From contig RAZE01000012.1 of assembly GCA_003611955.1 (NCBI GenBank), forward strand, positions 1-64,000: a DNA stretch of 64,000 nucleotides, written 5' to 3'. Both the position numbers and the translations under genes were made by a program. The notes under the pieces are model-generated. The model was not told where the DNA came from, did not search any database, and was given only the letters and a program-made list of their open reading frames with translations. Of this stretch, positions 1 through 7,582 are shown one piece after another. The stretch is from a bacterium 1XD8-76. Its GTDB lineage: Bacteria; Bacillota; Clostridia; Lachnospirales; Lachnospiraceae. Positions within the stretch are counted from its first letter, which is position 1, and each line of letters begins with the position of its first letter.

Positions 1-10
1 ATTTGACACA

Positions 11-47
11 AAAAAAGCAGGTTTTATGCGACCTGCAAATATTTTTT
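11..47. terminator. Intrinsic terminator at left edge, probably bidirectional
   Basis: A six-base-pair stem (GCAGGT at 17-22, ACCTGC at 31-36) is flanked by an A-run on the left and a T-rich run on the right, so it could end transcription on either strand. On the minus strand the T-tract follows directly, so it may close a minus-strand unit. On the plus strand it may close a gene left of the window. Confidence 0.55.
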
Positions 48-376
48 TAATATTTAACTGTCAAACTCCCGAGTATTATACATAAAAATACAGCCTTTTC
101 CCACAAATTTTATAAATTTTTTCTGAATTGACAGAATAAACTTGTAATCTTCTTTTTTTTCATGTTATGATAAAGATACATTTCGACTTTAACTTTATAT
201 TGTTGTCTTGGAAATTCTTTTATACGTCACAGCTAATCTTATTATTATTTGCCACTTATATTTTCAACAGGTTTGATTAATTTGGGCAACGCACAATTTG
301 ATGCTGCTAATTTTGTATAGAGATAAAGGTCATACTTATGTACTCTTGTACACACTCAAAAGAAAGGAGTATTTTT
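38..376 (+). other. Long AT-rich leader upstream of citrate synthase
   Basis: About 340 bases hold no convincing gene. The stretch is strongly AT-rich with many T-runs. A consensus-like TTGACA lies at 128-133, but no matching -10 box sits 16-18 bases further on, so I do not call a promoter. The only certain element is the ribosome binding site AAAGGAG at 363-369 before the citrate synthase start. The length leaves room for a regulated promoter or an untranslated leader, but I recognise no riboswitch fold. Confidence 0.5.
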
Positions 377-1744
377 ATGGAGCACCAGAATTTTTCAGAA
401 ATCACCCCGGAACTGATTCGCCTTGCAAAACTCAGCGAAGAGGCGGATATCATCGATACCGCTCTTTTTACACAATATGATGTGAAACGAGGTCTCCGAG
501 ACTTAAACGGAAAGGGCGTTCTCGCAGGACTGACCACTATCTCCGATGTCAGAGCTACCGAAGTCATCAATGGAAAGACCGTTCCCGCCCACGGCCGTCT
601 GTTCTACAGAGGTTACGATGTCAAGGACCTGGTACACGGCTTTACCTCTAAAAACCGTTTCGGTTTTGAGGAGGTAACCTATCTCCTTCTTTTTAATAAA
701 CTTCCGAACGCCCAGGAACTTGCAGAATTTAAGGGACTTCTCTCCGGTTACAGGAGCCTTCCCACAAGCTTTGTGCGGGATATTATTATGAAAGCTCCCA
801 GCAAGGATATGATGAACACACTGGCAAGAAGTGTCCTCACCATGTATTCCTACGACGACAGAGCGGATGATACCTCCCTGCCCAACGTCCTGCGGCAGTG
901 TCTGCAGCTGATCAGCATTTTCCCTCTGCTCACGATATACGGATATCAGGCATACAGCCACTATCACGACGGCAACAGTCTCTATATCCATCAGCCGCAG
1001 CCGCACCTTTCCGCTGCGGAAAACATTTTACATATCCTGCGCCCGGACAGCCACTACACCAAACTTGAGGCAAGGATCCTGGATGTGGCGCTGGTACTGC
1101 ATATGGAGCACGGCGGCGGTAACAACTCCTCCTTCACCACCCACGTGGTGACTTCCTCCCTGGCAGATACCTACTCTGTGATCGCGGCGGCAATCGGCTC
1201 CTTAAAGGGGCCAAGGCACGGCGGCGCCAACATCAAAGTCGTCCAGATGTTTGAGGAGATGATGTCCGTCCTGAAAGACTGGGAAGATGAGGAAGAAGTA
1301 GCCGGCTATTTAAGGAAGCTCTTAAATAAGGAGGCCTTTGACCATGCCGGGCTTATCTATGGTGTCGGACATGCAGTGTACTCCAAATCCGATCCCAGGG
1401 CTGTCATTTTCAAGAACTTCGTGGAAAAACTGTCCGTGGAGAAGGGACTGGAGAAGGAGTTTAACCTGTACTCCCTCGTGGAAAAACTCGCCCCCCAGGT
1501 CATCGCAGACGAGCGACAGATCTATAAGGGCGTCAGCGTCAATGTAGACTTTTATTCCGGTTTTGTTTATAACATGCTGGGACTCCCTCAGGAGCTTTTC
1601 ACCCCGATCTTCGCGATCGCGCGTATCGTCGGCTGGAGCGCTCACCGCATGGAGGAACTCGCCAACAACGGAAAGATCATCCGTCCCGCTTATAAACCGA
1701 TCGGGTACGATAAGAACTATATGAATATGGAAGACAGAAAATAG
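377..1744 (+). CDS. Citrate synthase (citrate/2-methylcitrate synthase family)
   Basis: Condenses acetyl-CoA, or propionyl-CoA, with oxaloacetate in the cytosol. The 455-residue protein carries the family's active-site segments: His245 in EHGGGNNSSF, His281 in GPRHGGAN, the oxaloacetate-binding His332 in GVGHAVY and Asp339 in SDPRA. A frame open upstream to 338 would add 13 residues. I chose ATG 377 because AAAGGAG sits 7 bases before it. It is monocistronic, with a hairpin at 1757-1785. In a strict anaerobe it probably feeds glutamate synthesis through a partial TCA pathway. Motifs alone do not exclude 2-methylcitrate synthase activity, and the methylmalonyl-type carboxyltransferase at 28.6-30 kb keeps propionyl-CoA chemistry open. 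Confidence 0.93.
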   Translation: MEHQNFSEITPELIRLAKLSEEADIIDTALFTQYDVKRGLRDLNGKGVLAGLTTISDVRATEVINGKTVPAHGRLFYRGYDVKDLVHGFTSKNRFGFEEVTYLLLFNKLPNAQELAEFKGLLSGYRSLPTSFVRDIIMKAPSKDMMNTLARSVLTMYSYDDRADDTSLPNVLRQCLQLISIFPLLTIYGYQAYSHYHDGNSLYIHQPQPHLSAAENILHILRPDSHYTKLEARILDVALVLHMEHGGGNNSSFTTHVVTSSLADTYSVIAAAIGSLKGPRHGGANIKVVQMFEEMMSVLKDWEDEEEVAGYLRKLLNKEAFDHAGLIYGVGHAVYSKSDPRAVIFKNFVEKLSVEKGLEKEFNLYSLVEKLAPQVIADERQIYKGVSVNVDFYSGFVYNMLGLPQELFTPIFAIARIVGWSAHRMEELANNGKIIRPAYKPIGYDKNYMNMEDRK

Positions 1745-1756
1745 AAACATAATATT

Positions 1757-1790
1757 ACCCCCGAAAGCTTGATGCTTCCGGGGGTACGTT
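1757..1790 (+). terminator. Terminator after citrate synthase
   Basis: A 12-base inverted repeat with one mismatch (ACCCCCGAAAGC at 1757-1768, GCTTCCGGGGGT at 1774-1785) with a five-base loop starts 12 bases after the stop codon and is followed by a short T-tract. It faces the minus-strand gene at 1859 and could also slow transcription from that side, although the T-run on that strand is poor. Confidence 0.75.
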
Positions 1791-1858
1791 TTACTCTAAA
1801 CCAAGTGTTATATATTGAGCCAATATTACATTTATACTTTCTTTCTCTTCAACCCACA

Positions 1859-2086
1859 TTATTTTCCACCAACTATACATATAATAGAAAGCCATATTAT
1901 CGCAATATTATTCAAAATAACTCCTGCATATGACAGCCTTCTGTCTGTAAAATCATAGCTTGCATAACCCAAAATCATTCCAATTATCGCCAATGGAATT
2001 CCTATGAGCCAATGCACTGTAGCTGTTCCGACAATACCAAATACCACCGAAATAACCGCTTTTACAAATCCGGATTTTGATTCCAT
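1859..2086 (-). CDS. Small membrane protein, DUF4190-like
   Basis: A 75-residue protein of mostly hydrophobic residues, with two or three predicted membrane helices (about residues 8-20, 23-42 and 52-72) and a short charged loop (YDFTDRR). The glycine-rich helix pattern resembles the DUF4190 membrane module, which also appears in the protein encoded 28 bases upstream, so the two probably form one transcript. The ribosome binding site is weak (AAAGAG, far from ATG). Function unknown; it may be a membrane partner or a detached copy of its neighbour's membrane domain. Confidence 0.6.
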   Translation of the reverse strand: MESKSGFVKAVISVVFGIVGTATVHWLIGIPLAIIGMILGYASYDFTDRRLSYAGVILNNIAIIWLSIICIVGGK

Positions 2087-2114
2087 ATTTTGTATATTCT
2101 CTTTCTTTTATATT

Positions 2115-2924
2115 TTATCTTCTTCCTGTCAAATAAAATTGCATGGAATCGAATTCCTCATACGATGTAATTTGTTTTGATATGGTTTCCCCAGGCTTTA
2201 GTTCAGAATCATCTGCTCCCACCATAGTTCCATCACTTGAATACGCTAAAGAAGAAGTAGAAACATCCACTGTTTCATTAGAATTATTTTTTATGATCAT
2301 AAATCTTCTTGTATACCACCCAATTCCGTCCGAAATCGTATATTCTGCTAAAACATCAACATTCATTTCATTTTCTGCTGCTTCTTGACGTGTATCCATA
2401 TCATTATTTTTTTGTATATTTATATTATTATCCAATTCTTCATATTCTTTGCCATTTATATTCCCATCTGCCTCAGTATTATTTGTTTCTACCCTTCTAT
2501 TAACTTCCTTTTCACTATCCTTTGATGCAAATGATACTATTCCTATAATAGAAAGCCAAATACCGCAAAATACAAGCGCTAAAACAGAACATACCTTTTT
2601 CTTTCCATCTTTAATACACAAATCCACGATTGCCAGAATCGCACCGATAAAACCCAGGCAGCCAATAAGTGAAAATATCAATGCTATGATGCTAAGCGCA
2701 GATGGTCCAGATGGTATTTCCGGCTCTTTTTTACTTGGCGCTACTCTTTGTTGTTCTATCGCTTCTGTTGTTGCGGCCTCCTTATAATATGCAGAAGTTC
2801 TCCCTGTTCCTGCATTTACCGTGGTTCTTCTCGCCTCTCTCATCAATTCCAAATCCACTTTGCATATTGGACATCTTATAGAGCTGTTTCCAAATTCTCT
2901 TCCACATTTTGGACATATTTTCAT
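2115..2924 (-). CDS. Zinc-ribbon membrane protein with DUF4190-like module
   Basis: A 269-residue protein starting with a zinc ribbon (CPKCGREF and CPICKVDL). A linker follows, then two membrane helices at about residues 75-130 resembling DUF4190, an acidic asparagine-rich linker, and a C-terminal beta-rich extracellular domain of about 80 residues resembling FxLYD/DUF5067-type domains. I chose the second of two adjacent ATG codons because AGGGGG lies six bases before it; the first ATG (2927) is possible. It is divergent from the XRE regulator at 3106 across an interval with a perfect inverted repeat, so that regulator may control it. The family's function is not known to me. Confidence 0.65.
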   Translation of the reverse strand: MKICPKCGREFGNSSIRCPICKVDLELMREARRTTVNAGTGRTSAYYKEAATTEAIEQQRVAPSKKEPEIPSGPSALSIIALIFSLIGCLGFIGAILAIVDLCIKDGKKKVCSVLALVFCGIWLSIIGIVSFASKDSEKEVNRRVETNNTEADGNINGKEYEELDNNINIQKNNDMDTRQEAAENEMNVDVLAEYTISDGIGWYTRRFMIIKNNSNETVDVSTSSLAYSSDGTMVGADDSELKPGETISKQITSYEEFDSMQFYLTGRR

Positions 2925-3025
2925 CATCTTCCCCCTGTTTCCCAGCAGTGCCAAGACTGCTCGCTATGTGTAAAATGGTAAATTCTTACTTAATTTTATC
3001 ATATGCATTTTTCATTGTCCACGAA

Positions 3026-3051
3026 AATATTTCCGATATACCGGAAATATT
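3026..3051. promoter_or_regulatory. Perfect 10-base inverted repeat, candidate operator
   Basis: AATATTTCCG (3026-3035) and CGGAAATATT (3042-3051) are exact reverse complements separated by six bases. The repeat lies between the divergent zinc-ribbon gene and the XRE regulator, just upstream of a TATAAT at 3071-3076 that would serve the regulator. The lack of a T-run and the position argue for a protein-binding site rather than a terminator. It is a natural candidate for autoregulation by the protein at 3106. Confidence 0.5.
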
Positions 3052-3105
3052 ATGATACAACGATTTCTATTATAATTTTCCTATACGGATAGGGGGTGGT
3101 TGCCT

Positions 3106-3312
3106 ATGATGTCGTTCGCTCCACTTTGGAGAACGATGAAGGAAAAGGAAATAACAACTTATAAATTGTTGAATGTCTACGGATTCAGCCATGGCACATA
3201 TGACAGTCTGAAACAAAACAGAAATGTAACTTTACACACAATAAATCAGCTCTGCAAAATTCTTCATTGTAAAGTGGAAGATGTTGTCGAGTATGTTGAA
3301 GATAACGAATAA
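3106..3312 (+). CDS. Small XRE/Cro-type helix-turn-helix regulator
   Basis: A 68-residue protein made almost entirely of one Cro/C1-type DNA-binding domain (a compact HTH_26-like fold). It has an N-terminal helix with KEKEITTYKLL, a turn at YGFSHGTYDSLK, and the typical ending TINQLCKILHCKVEDVVEY. ATG 3106 follows AGGGGGTGG at 3091-3099. It stands alone, with its own TATAAT at 3071-3076 and a strong terminator. It is divergent from the zinc-ribbon membrane gene, so it probably regulates itself and perhaps that neighbour. No partner domain or phage context is present. Confidence 0.82.
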   Translation: MMSFAPLWRTMKEKEITTYKLLNVYGFSHGTYDSLKQNRNVTLHTINQLCKILHCKVEDVVEYVEDNE

Positions 3313-3346
3313 AAGGATTGATAAACTGCTCATTATCAATCCTTTT
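3311..3346. terminator. Bidirectional terminator between XRE regulator and spore germination gene
   Basis: A perfect 14-base inverted repeat (3311-3324 with 3333-3346) with an eight-base loop has A-rich and T-rich flanks, so it reads as an intrinsic terminator on both strands. It lies between the converging ends of the regulator at 3312 and the germination gene at 3383. Confidence 0.85.
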
Positions 3347-3382
3347 TCAATGTAAAGCCATTATAAATATAATCCTGCTGCC

Positions 3383-4840
3383 TTACTTCCCTGCCGCCTC
3401 GTGTCTCACCCGGATAAACCGTTTCCAAAGCGTCCCGATACCGCCCGGCCCGAAAGGATTGATATAGCTCCTTCCTGTGATCGTCCTGTTAGACGCAATT
3501 GAGATGACAAAAAGCAGGACACCTGCCGCATAGCCCCATACCCCGGCAATCCCGGTCAGGATCAGCGTGATGATACGCATAAACTTCAGCGCATAGCCGA
3601 GCTCATAGTTGGACTGCGTATAGTTGGCGATGGCCACGAACGCCATGTAGAGCATCACTTCCGAGTTGAACCATCCTGATTTTACCGCAAACTCCCCGAG
3701 CACAATACCTGCCGTCACACTCAAGGGCGTACTTAACATATTCGGCGTATTCACCGCCGCCAGTTTCAACCCGTCCAGTGATAACTCCAGGATCAGAAAC
3801 TGTAAAATCACCGGTACATTCACATCATCCGCGATAGCGATAAAGGAAAGCCACTCGGGGAGCCATTCAGGATACATGGTGAGAAGCAAAAACGTCGGTG
3901 TCAGAAGATAGGTGATAATGCCGATGATCGTTCTCGAAAACCGCAGGTAAGTCCCCGTAATCGGCGGAAAATAGTAATCATCCGCCTCCTCCGTCATATC
4001 GAAGATGGAAACTGGAAGGATCATTGCCGATGGGGAATTGTCCACAAATATAATTATATTACCTTCCAATATATGGGCCGCCGCCGTGTCCGGACGTTCC
4101 GTATATTTAAACTTTGGAAACGGATTGAACCATTTTCCCTGGTACAGACACTCCGCCAAACTCTCCTGATTCATCGTCAGCGCATCGATGTGGATATTCT
4201 GTATCCTTGTCTTCACCTGGCAGAGGAGCTTTCGATCGACCCTGTCGTCCATATAACAGACAGCGATATCCGTTTTGGAACTCTCCCCCGCTCTCATCAT
4301 TTCCATACGCAGTTTCGGGCTCCTGATACGCCGCCGCACAAGCGCTGTATTAAAGACGATCGTCTCCACGAAGCCGTCCCTCGAACCCCGCAGAGCTTTC
4401 TCCTTCTCCGGCTCCGAAACGCTTCTTGCCGGATAGGTTCTGCTGTCGATCAGCAGGCACTTATCAAAGCCGTCCACTATCAGGATCGTTTGTCCTGACA
4501 GCAGCGCCACTATGATCTCCTCCCAGGTCTTTCCCAGATCAGCCTCCACCGTAGGCAGAAATGCCTTTGACATCCCATGAGCATCCGCCGGGATATCCTC
4601 CGGCTTTAAGCCAATAAAATACTGCAGGATCTTTTGCATCAGCTCATCCTTACAGAATCCGTCCACAAAAAACAGACAGGCGTCCCTACCGCCCATCTGT
4701 ATCACCCGATAAACAATATCATAGCTGATATCCGGCGCCAGAATCTCTTTCATCGCAGCCAGATTTTCCTTGAAATCTGCTGTCATTTCTTTTCCTATCT
4801 GCTTCGTCGGATATAAAATTTCCTGATCTTTTTCGTTCAT
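3383..4840 (-). CDS. Spore germination protein, GerA family (SpoVAF-like)
   Basis: A 485-residue inner spore membrane protein. It has a long soluble N-terminal half, the family signature TERPD followed by EGNIIIFVDNSP, and four to six membrane helices from about residue 300 to 455. The middle and C-terminal segments (DDVNVPVILQFLILELSLDG, NYELGYALKF) look closer to SpoVAF than to a nutrient-receptor A subunit; this is my judgement from memory of the families. ATG 4840 has AGGAG six bases upstream. No gerB, gerC or other spoVA gene is adjacent, so it is a solitary copy. It marks the organism as a probable spore former. Confidence 0.85.
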   Translation of the reverse strand: MNEKDQEILYPTKQIGKEMTADFKENLAAMKEILAPDISYDIVYRVIQMGGRDACLFFVDGFCKDELMQKILQYFIGLKPEDIPADAHGMSKAFLPTVEADLGKTWEEIIVALLSGQTILIVDGFDKCLLIDSRTYPARSVSEPEKEKALRGSRDGFVETIVFNTALVRRRIRSPKLRMEMMRAGESSKTDIAVCYMDDRVDRKLLCQVKTRIQNIHIDALTMNQESLAECLYQGKWFNPFPKFKYTERPDTAAAHILEGNIIIFVDNSPSAMILPVSIFDMTEEADDYYFPPITGTYLRFSRTIIGIITYLLTPTFLLLTMYPEWLPEWLSFIAIADDVNVPVILQFLILELSLDGLKLAAVNTPNMLSTPLSVTAGIVLGEFAVKSGWFNSEVMLYMAFVAIANYTQSNYELGYALKFMRIITLILTGIAGVWGYAAGVLLFVISIASNRTITGRSYINPFGPGGIGTLWKRFIRVRHEAAGK

Positions 4841-4852
4841 GGCATACTCCTG

Positions 4853-4886
4853 TCAGAAAACGGCATATATGCCGCTTTTTTCTGAC
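4853..4886 (-). terminator. Terminator after dut
   Basis: The palindrome CGGCATATATGCCG at 4861-4874 is extended by TCAGAAAA and TTTTTTCTGA arms. On the minus strand the hairpin is followed by TTTTCT, so it would close the rnfB-HAD-nrdG-dut transcript, and it leaves the germination gene as a separate unit. An operator role for the palindrome is possible but less likely given the T-tract. Confidence 0.6.
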
Positions 4887-4936
4887 CTTAGTATAAACTG
4901 CCGATCGGGAAATTATGCATGTATCTTCTATTCCTT

Positions 4937-5377
4937 CTATATTCCTGTGCTGCCAAATCCTCCACGGTCCCTACCCGACATATGATCCACTTCCTCAAAC
5001 TCAATCTGCGGCTGGTTCTCCATAATACGAAACTGCGCGATCCTGTCATTTACATGGATCTGCGTATCCCGCACCGCATACACCGGCATTTTCCATATAT
5101 CGTTCTCTCCGCAGTAGGAAGAATCGATCACGCCATAACTGTTCGCCTGCAGGATGCCAAAATTCTTGAAAGTGGAGCTCCTGGGCACAACATGGGCCTC
5201 ATACCCCTCAGGAATCTTTACCGAAATCCCAAAGCTGATAAGCCGATATTCCCCTGTTTTCAAAGTGACTTCCTCCGCCGCCCGCAGATCGATCCAGTCA
5301 CTCTTTCCATCGATATAGCGCAGCTTTTCTATCTCTTTCACATGGTATTTTATTTGTAAAGTTTCCTGCTTTCCCAT
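4937..5377 (-). CDS. dut: dUTP diphosphatase
   Basis: Hydrolyses dUTP to dUMP and pyrophosphate, keeping uracil out of DNA. The 146-residue protein shows the trimeric dUTPase motifs in order: PRSST (motif 2), [13 protein letters not shown] (motif 3), RIAQFRI (motif 4) and the C-terminal [11 protein letters not shown] (motif 5), which closes over the active site. A GTG at 5401 would overlap the nrdG stop, but AGGAG lies nine bases before ATG 5377, so I start there. It is the last gene of the unit behind nrdG, so two deoxynucleotide-metabolism genes are co-transcribed. Confidence 0.9.
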   Translation of the reverse strand: MGKQETLQIKYHVKEIEKLRYIDGKSDWIDLRAAEEVTLKTGEYRLISFGISVKIPEGYEAHVVPRSSTFKNFGILQANSYGVIDSSYCGENDIWKMPVYAVRDTQIHVNDRIAQFRIMENQPQIEFEEVDHMSGRDRGGFGSTGI

Positions 5378-5397
5378 AGATATCATCTCCTGTTTTA

Positions 5398-5895
5398 TCA
5401 CTCAAATTCATCGTGCGGAACCACACGCCCTCTACTCAGACTCTTTCTCACATCGATGACCCTCTGATTTGCGCTCCCCCGCCAGTGCAGAAGATTATCT
5501 CTTTTATCCTGCACAAACCTGCCGTCCACTAAAACATCGATATACGGAAGCACTTCCAAATCCTGAATATCTTCCCAAATTTCTCCTGTATACAGCCAGA
5601 CCGTCTTATCCGGGAACCGATCTTTCAAGACTTTTATATAAGCGGTCACCTCCTGCAGATTATCCGGAAAAAGTGGATCCCCGCCGGAAAAAGTGATACC
5701 TGAAATATAGGAATTCTTAAGCTGTTCCTCAATTTCCCACTTTGCCGCCTCATCAAAGATCAATCCGTCAGCCGGATCCCACGTGATTGGATTTTGACAG
5801 CCGGGGCAGCGATGCCCGCAGCCGGAAACCCAAAGTACTACCCGCAGCCCGTCTCCGTTTTTCATATCATCTTTTGTAATGTCGTGATATCGCAT
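5398..5895 (-). CDS. nrdG: Anaerobic ribonucleotide reductase activating protein
   Basis: Radical SAM enzyme that places the glycyl radical on the class III reductase NrdD. The 165-residue protein has the CxxxCxxC iron-sulfur motif at Cys26, Cys30 and Cys33 (CGHRCPGC), then TFSGGDPLF, the glycine-rich SAM-binding segment. The start has CGGGAG six bases upstream. It lies 22 bases after the HAD gene and abuts dut. nrdD is not in the window, which is slightly unusual because the two are commonly adjacent. Confidence 0.92.
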   Translation of the reverse strand: MRYHDITKDDMKNGDGLRVVLWVSGCGHRCPGCQNPITWDPADGLIFDEAAKWEIEEQLKNSYISGITFSGGDPLFPDNLQEVTAYIKVLKDRFPDKTVWLYTGEIWEDIQDLEVLPYIDVLVDGRFVQDKRDNLLHWRGSANQRVIDVRKSLSRGRVVPHDEFE

Positions 5896-5917
5896 AGCAA
5901 TCTCCCGGCCTATAAGT

Positions 5918-6586
5918 CTATATTTCGTTTAACCGTCCGATCAGTTTCGGCGTAAATTCCCCCAGCTCCCGAATGACGACTTTCGCCCGCTCCAGATTCT
6001 GGTTTCCCGAGTCCGGATTAAGAAGCCCTACGCACACCATCCCCGCAGATACCGCAGCGATACTGCCGTTCTCAGAATCCTCCAACACGACGCATTCTTC
6101 CGGCTTTACGCCCAGTCTCTCCGCTGTATTCAGGTAGATGTCCGGGGCCGGTTTGGAATGCGCTACATTTTCCCCGCTGTTGATCACATGGAAATACTGT
6201 TTTACGCCAATGTAATCCATCGCAAGTTCTATAAAGCTGACAGAGGAAGAGGAAGCGATCGCCAGCAAAAATCCTGCCTCATACAGATTCTTCAGCATCT
6301 CCTCCACACCGGGCATTTTCGGAAATCCCTCCTCCGCGATCAGCCGCTTCTTTATGACCATCGCATCTTCCTTCAGCGTCTCATCCTTCCGAAAATCCGC
6401 ACCATAATTTTTCCAGATCAATTCTCTCAAAAACTCTTCGGTCGTTCCGATACAATCCTTATATCCGTTGTAATCGATCTCCACTCCCCGATTGTGAAAA
6501 ACTTCTCTCCACATCCGAAAATGCAACGGTTCCGTGTTGATCAAAACTCCGTCCATATCAAATAAAACTGCTCTGAACTGATTCAT
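5918..6586 (-). CDS. HAD-superfamily phosphatase, beta-phosphoglucomutase-like
   Basis: A 222-residue cytosolic hydrolase. Motif I is FDMDGVLINTEPL, with the nucleophile and acid/base aspartates near residue 10. A four-helix cap follows, then SSSSVSF (motif II), the lysine in HSKPAPDIY (motif III), and LEDSENG (motif IV). This pattern fits the beta-phosphoglucomutase/phosphoglycolate phosphatase group, but the substrate cannot be told. The frame is open far upstream inside rnfB. ATG 6586 was chosen because GGGAG precedes it by five bases, placing the start 14 bases after the rnfB stop. Co-transcription with rnfB is likely. Confidence 0.85.
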   Translation of the reverse strand: MNQFRAVLFDMDGVLINTEPLHFRMWREVFHNRGVEIDYNGYKDCIGTTEEFLRELIWKNYGADFRKDETLKEDAMVIKKRLIAEEGFPKMPGVEEMLKNLYEAGFLLAIASSSSVSFIELAMDYIGVKQYFHVINSGENVAHSKPAPDIYLNTAERLGVKPEECVVLEDSENGSIAAVSAGMVCVGLLNPDSGNQNLERAKVVIRELGEFTPKLIGRLNEI

Positions 6587-6599
6587 ATTCTCTCCCATA

Positions 6600-7391
6600 T
6601 CACGCTTCCACAATACTCTTCTTCGGACACTTCTCGATACAGGTGCCGCAGCCGGTGCATTTCTCCGGATCAATTCTTGCATTGAAATTCTCCACCACAA
6701 TCGCCTCGGAAGGACAATTTCTCTTACAGAGCCCGCAGCCGATGCAGGCCACATCACATGCTTTCATCGCAACTGGTCCCCTGTCTTTAGAACTGCACGC
6801 CACCTGATATGGAGCATCATAAGGAATCAGAGAAATCAGCTTCTTCGGGCACGCCTCCACGCACTTCCCGCAGGCTTTACACTTCTCCTTATCCACCACG
6901 GCCACCCCTTTTACCACATGGATCGCGTCAAAAAGACATGCCTGCACACAGCTGCCATATCCGAGACAGCCATAATTACAGGTTTTCGGTCCGCCGTTCG
7001 GCACGAAGGAAAGCATACGGCAGTCTTCGATACCGGTGTACTCATAATCCACCTTAGCCTTATCACAGTCTCCCTGACACGCCACGAAAGCGACCATCCG
7101 CCTGCTCTCACCGGCTTCCACCCCCATGATCTCAGATATCTTCTTCGCCACCGTTTCGCCGCCTACCGGGCATTGATTGACCGCCGCTTCTCCCTTTGCG
7201 ATCGCTGCCGCCAGTCCCGAGCATCCCGCATAGCCGCAGCCGCCGCAGTTGTTGCCGGGCAGTGCCTCCAATACTGCAACTTCTTTTTCGTCCACCTGCA
7301 CTTTAAATTTAATCGCAGCAACTCCGAGAAACAGACCGATAAACAGTCCGACTCCCCCCACTACAAGCATCGCAATGATAATACCTGACAT
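6600..7391 (-). CDS. rnfB: Rnf complex iron-sulfur subunit RnfB
   Basis: Entry point for electrons from ferredoxin into the ion-pumping Rnf complex. The 263-residue protein has one N-terminal membrane helix (residues 3-25), the RnfB-type four-cysteine cluster Cys49, Cys52, Cys57 and Cys74, then further cysteine motifs (CNYGCLGYGSC, CKACGKCVEAC, CIGCGLCKRNC, CTGCGTCIEKC). AGGAG lies three bases before ATG. Clostridial rnf operons normally end rnfA-rnfB, but here rnfB lies about 4 kb downstream of rnfA, behind three unrelated genes, and heads its own operon with a candidate promoter at 7504-7531. Confidence 0.95.
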   Translation of the reverse strand: MSGIIIAMLVVGGVGLFIGLFLGVAAIKFKVQVDEKEVAVLEALPGNNCGGCGYAGCSGLAAAIAKGEAAVNQCPVGGETVAKKISEIMGVEAGESRRMVAFVACQGDCDKAKVDYEYTGIEDCRMLSFVPNGGPKTCNYGCLGYGSCVQACLFDAIHVVKGVAVVDKEKCKACGKCVEACPKKLISLIPYDAPYQVACSSKDRGPVAMKACDVACIGCGLCKRNCPSEAIVVENFNARIDPEKCTGCGTCIEKCPKKSIVEA

Positions 7392-7503
7392 AGTCTCCTC
7401 ATTTCTGTACTGTTTTATGTATTACAAAAGCCTGCGGATACAGTACGCACACAGACTCCTCCGCATGAAAACCGAACAAAAACAACAATTTTCATCCACA
7501 GAT

Positions 7504-7531
7504 ATTTTAACACATATTTTGTGTTATGTAA
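7504..7531 (-). promoter_or_regulatory. Candidate rnfB promoter with palindromic spacer
   Basis: Reading the minus strand, TTACAT (7526-7531) and TAAAAT (7504-7509) are 16 bases apart. The region between and over the boxes is an inverted repeat, AACACA and TGTGTT with a five-base centre (7509-7525). A repressor bound there would block polymerase. The boxes are only partial matches to consensus. The rnfB start lies about 110 bases downstream. Confidence 0.4.
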
Positions 7532-7582
7532 TCATTTTTATTAGATAGAATACAAAAGATTTTCGGGGCTTACTTACGCATA

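Noticed and set aside
128..133. TTGACA upstream of citrate synthase as a -35 box
   Set aside because: No plausible -10 box occurs 15-19 bases downstream, so it is not called as a promoter.
5378..5401. GTG start of dut overlapping the nrdG stop as GTGA
   Set aside because: The AGGAG ribosome binding site lies downstream of that GTG and nine bases before ATG 5377.
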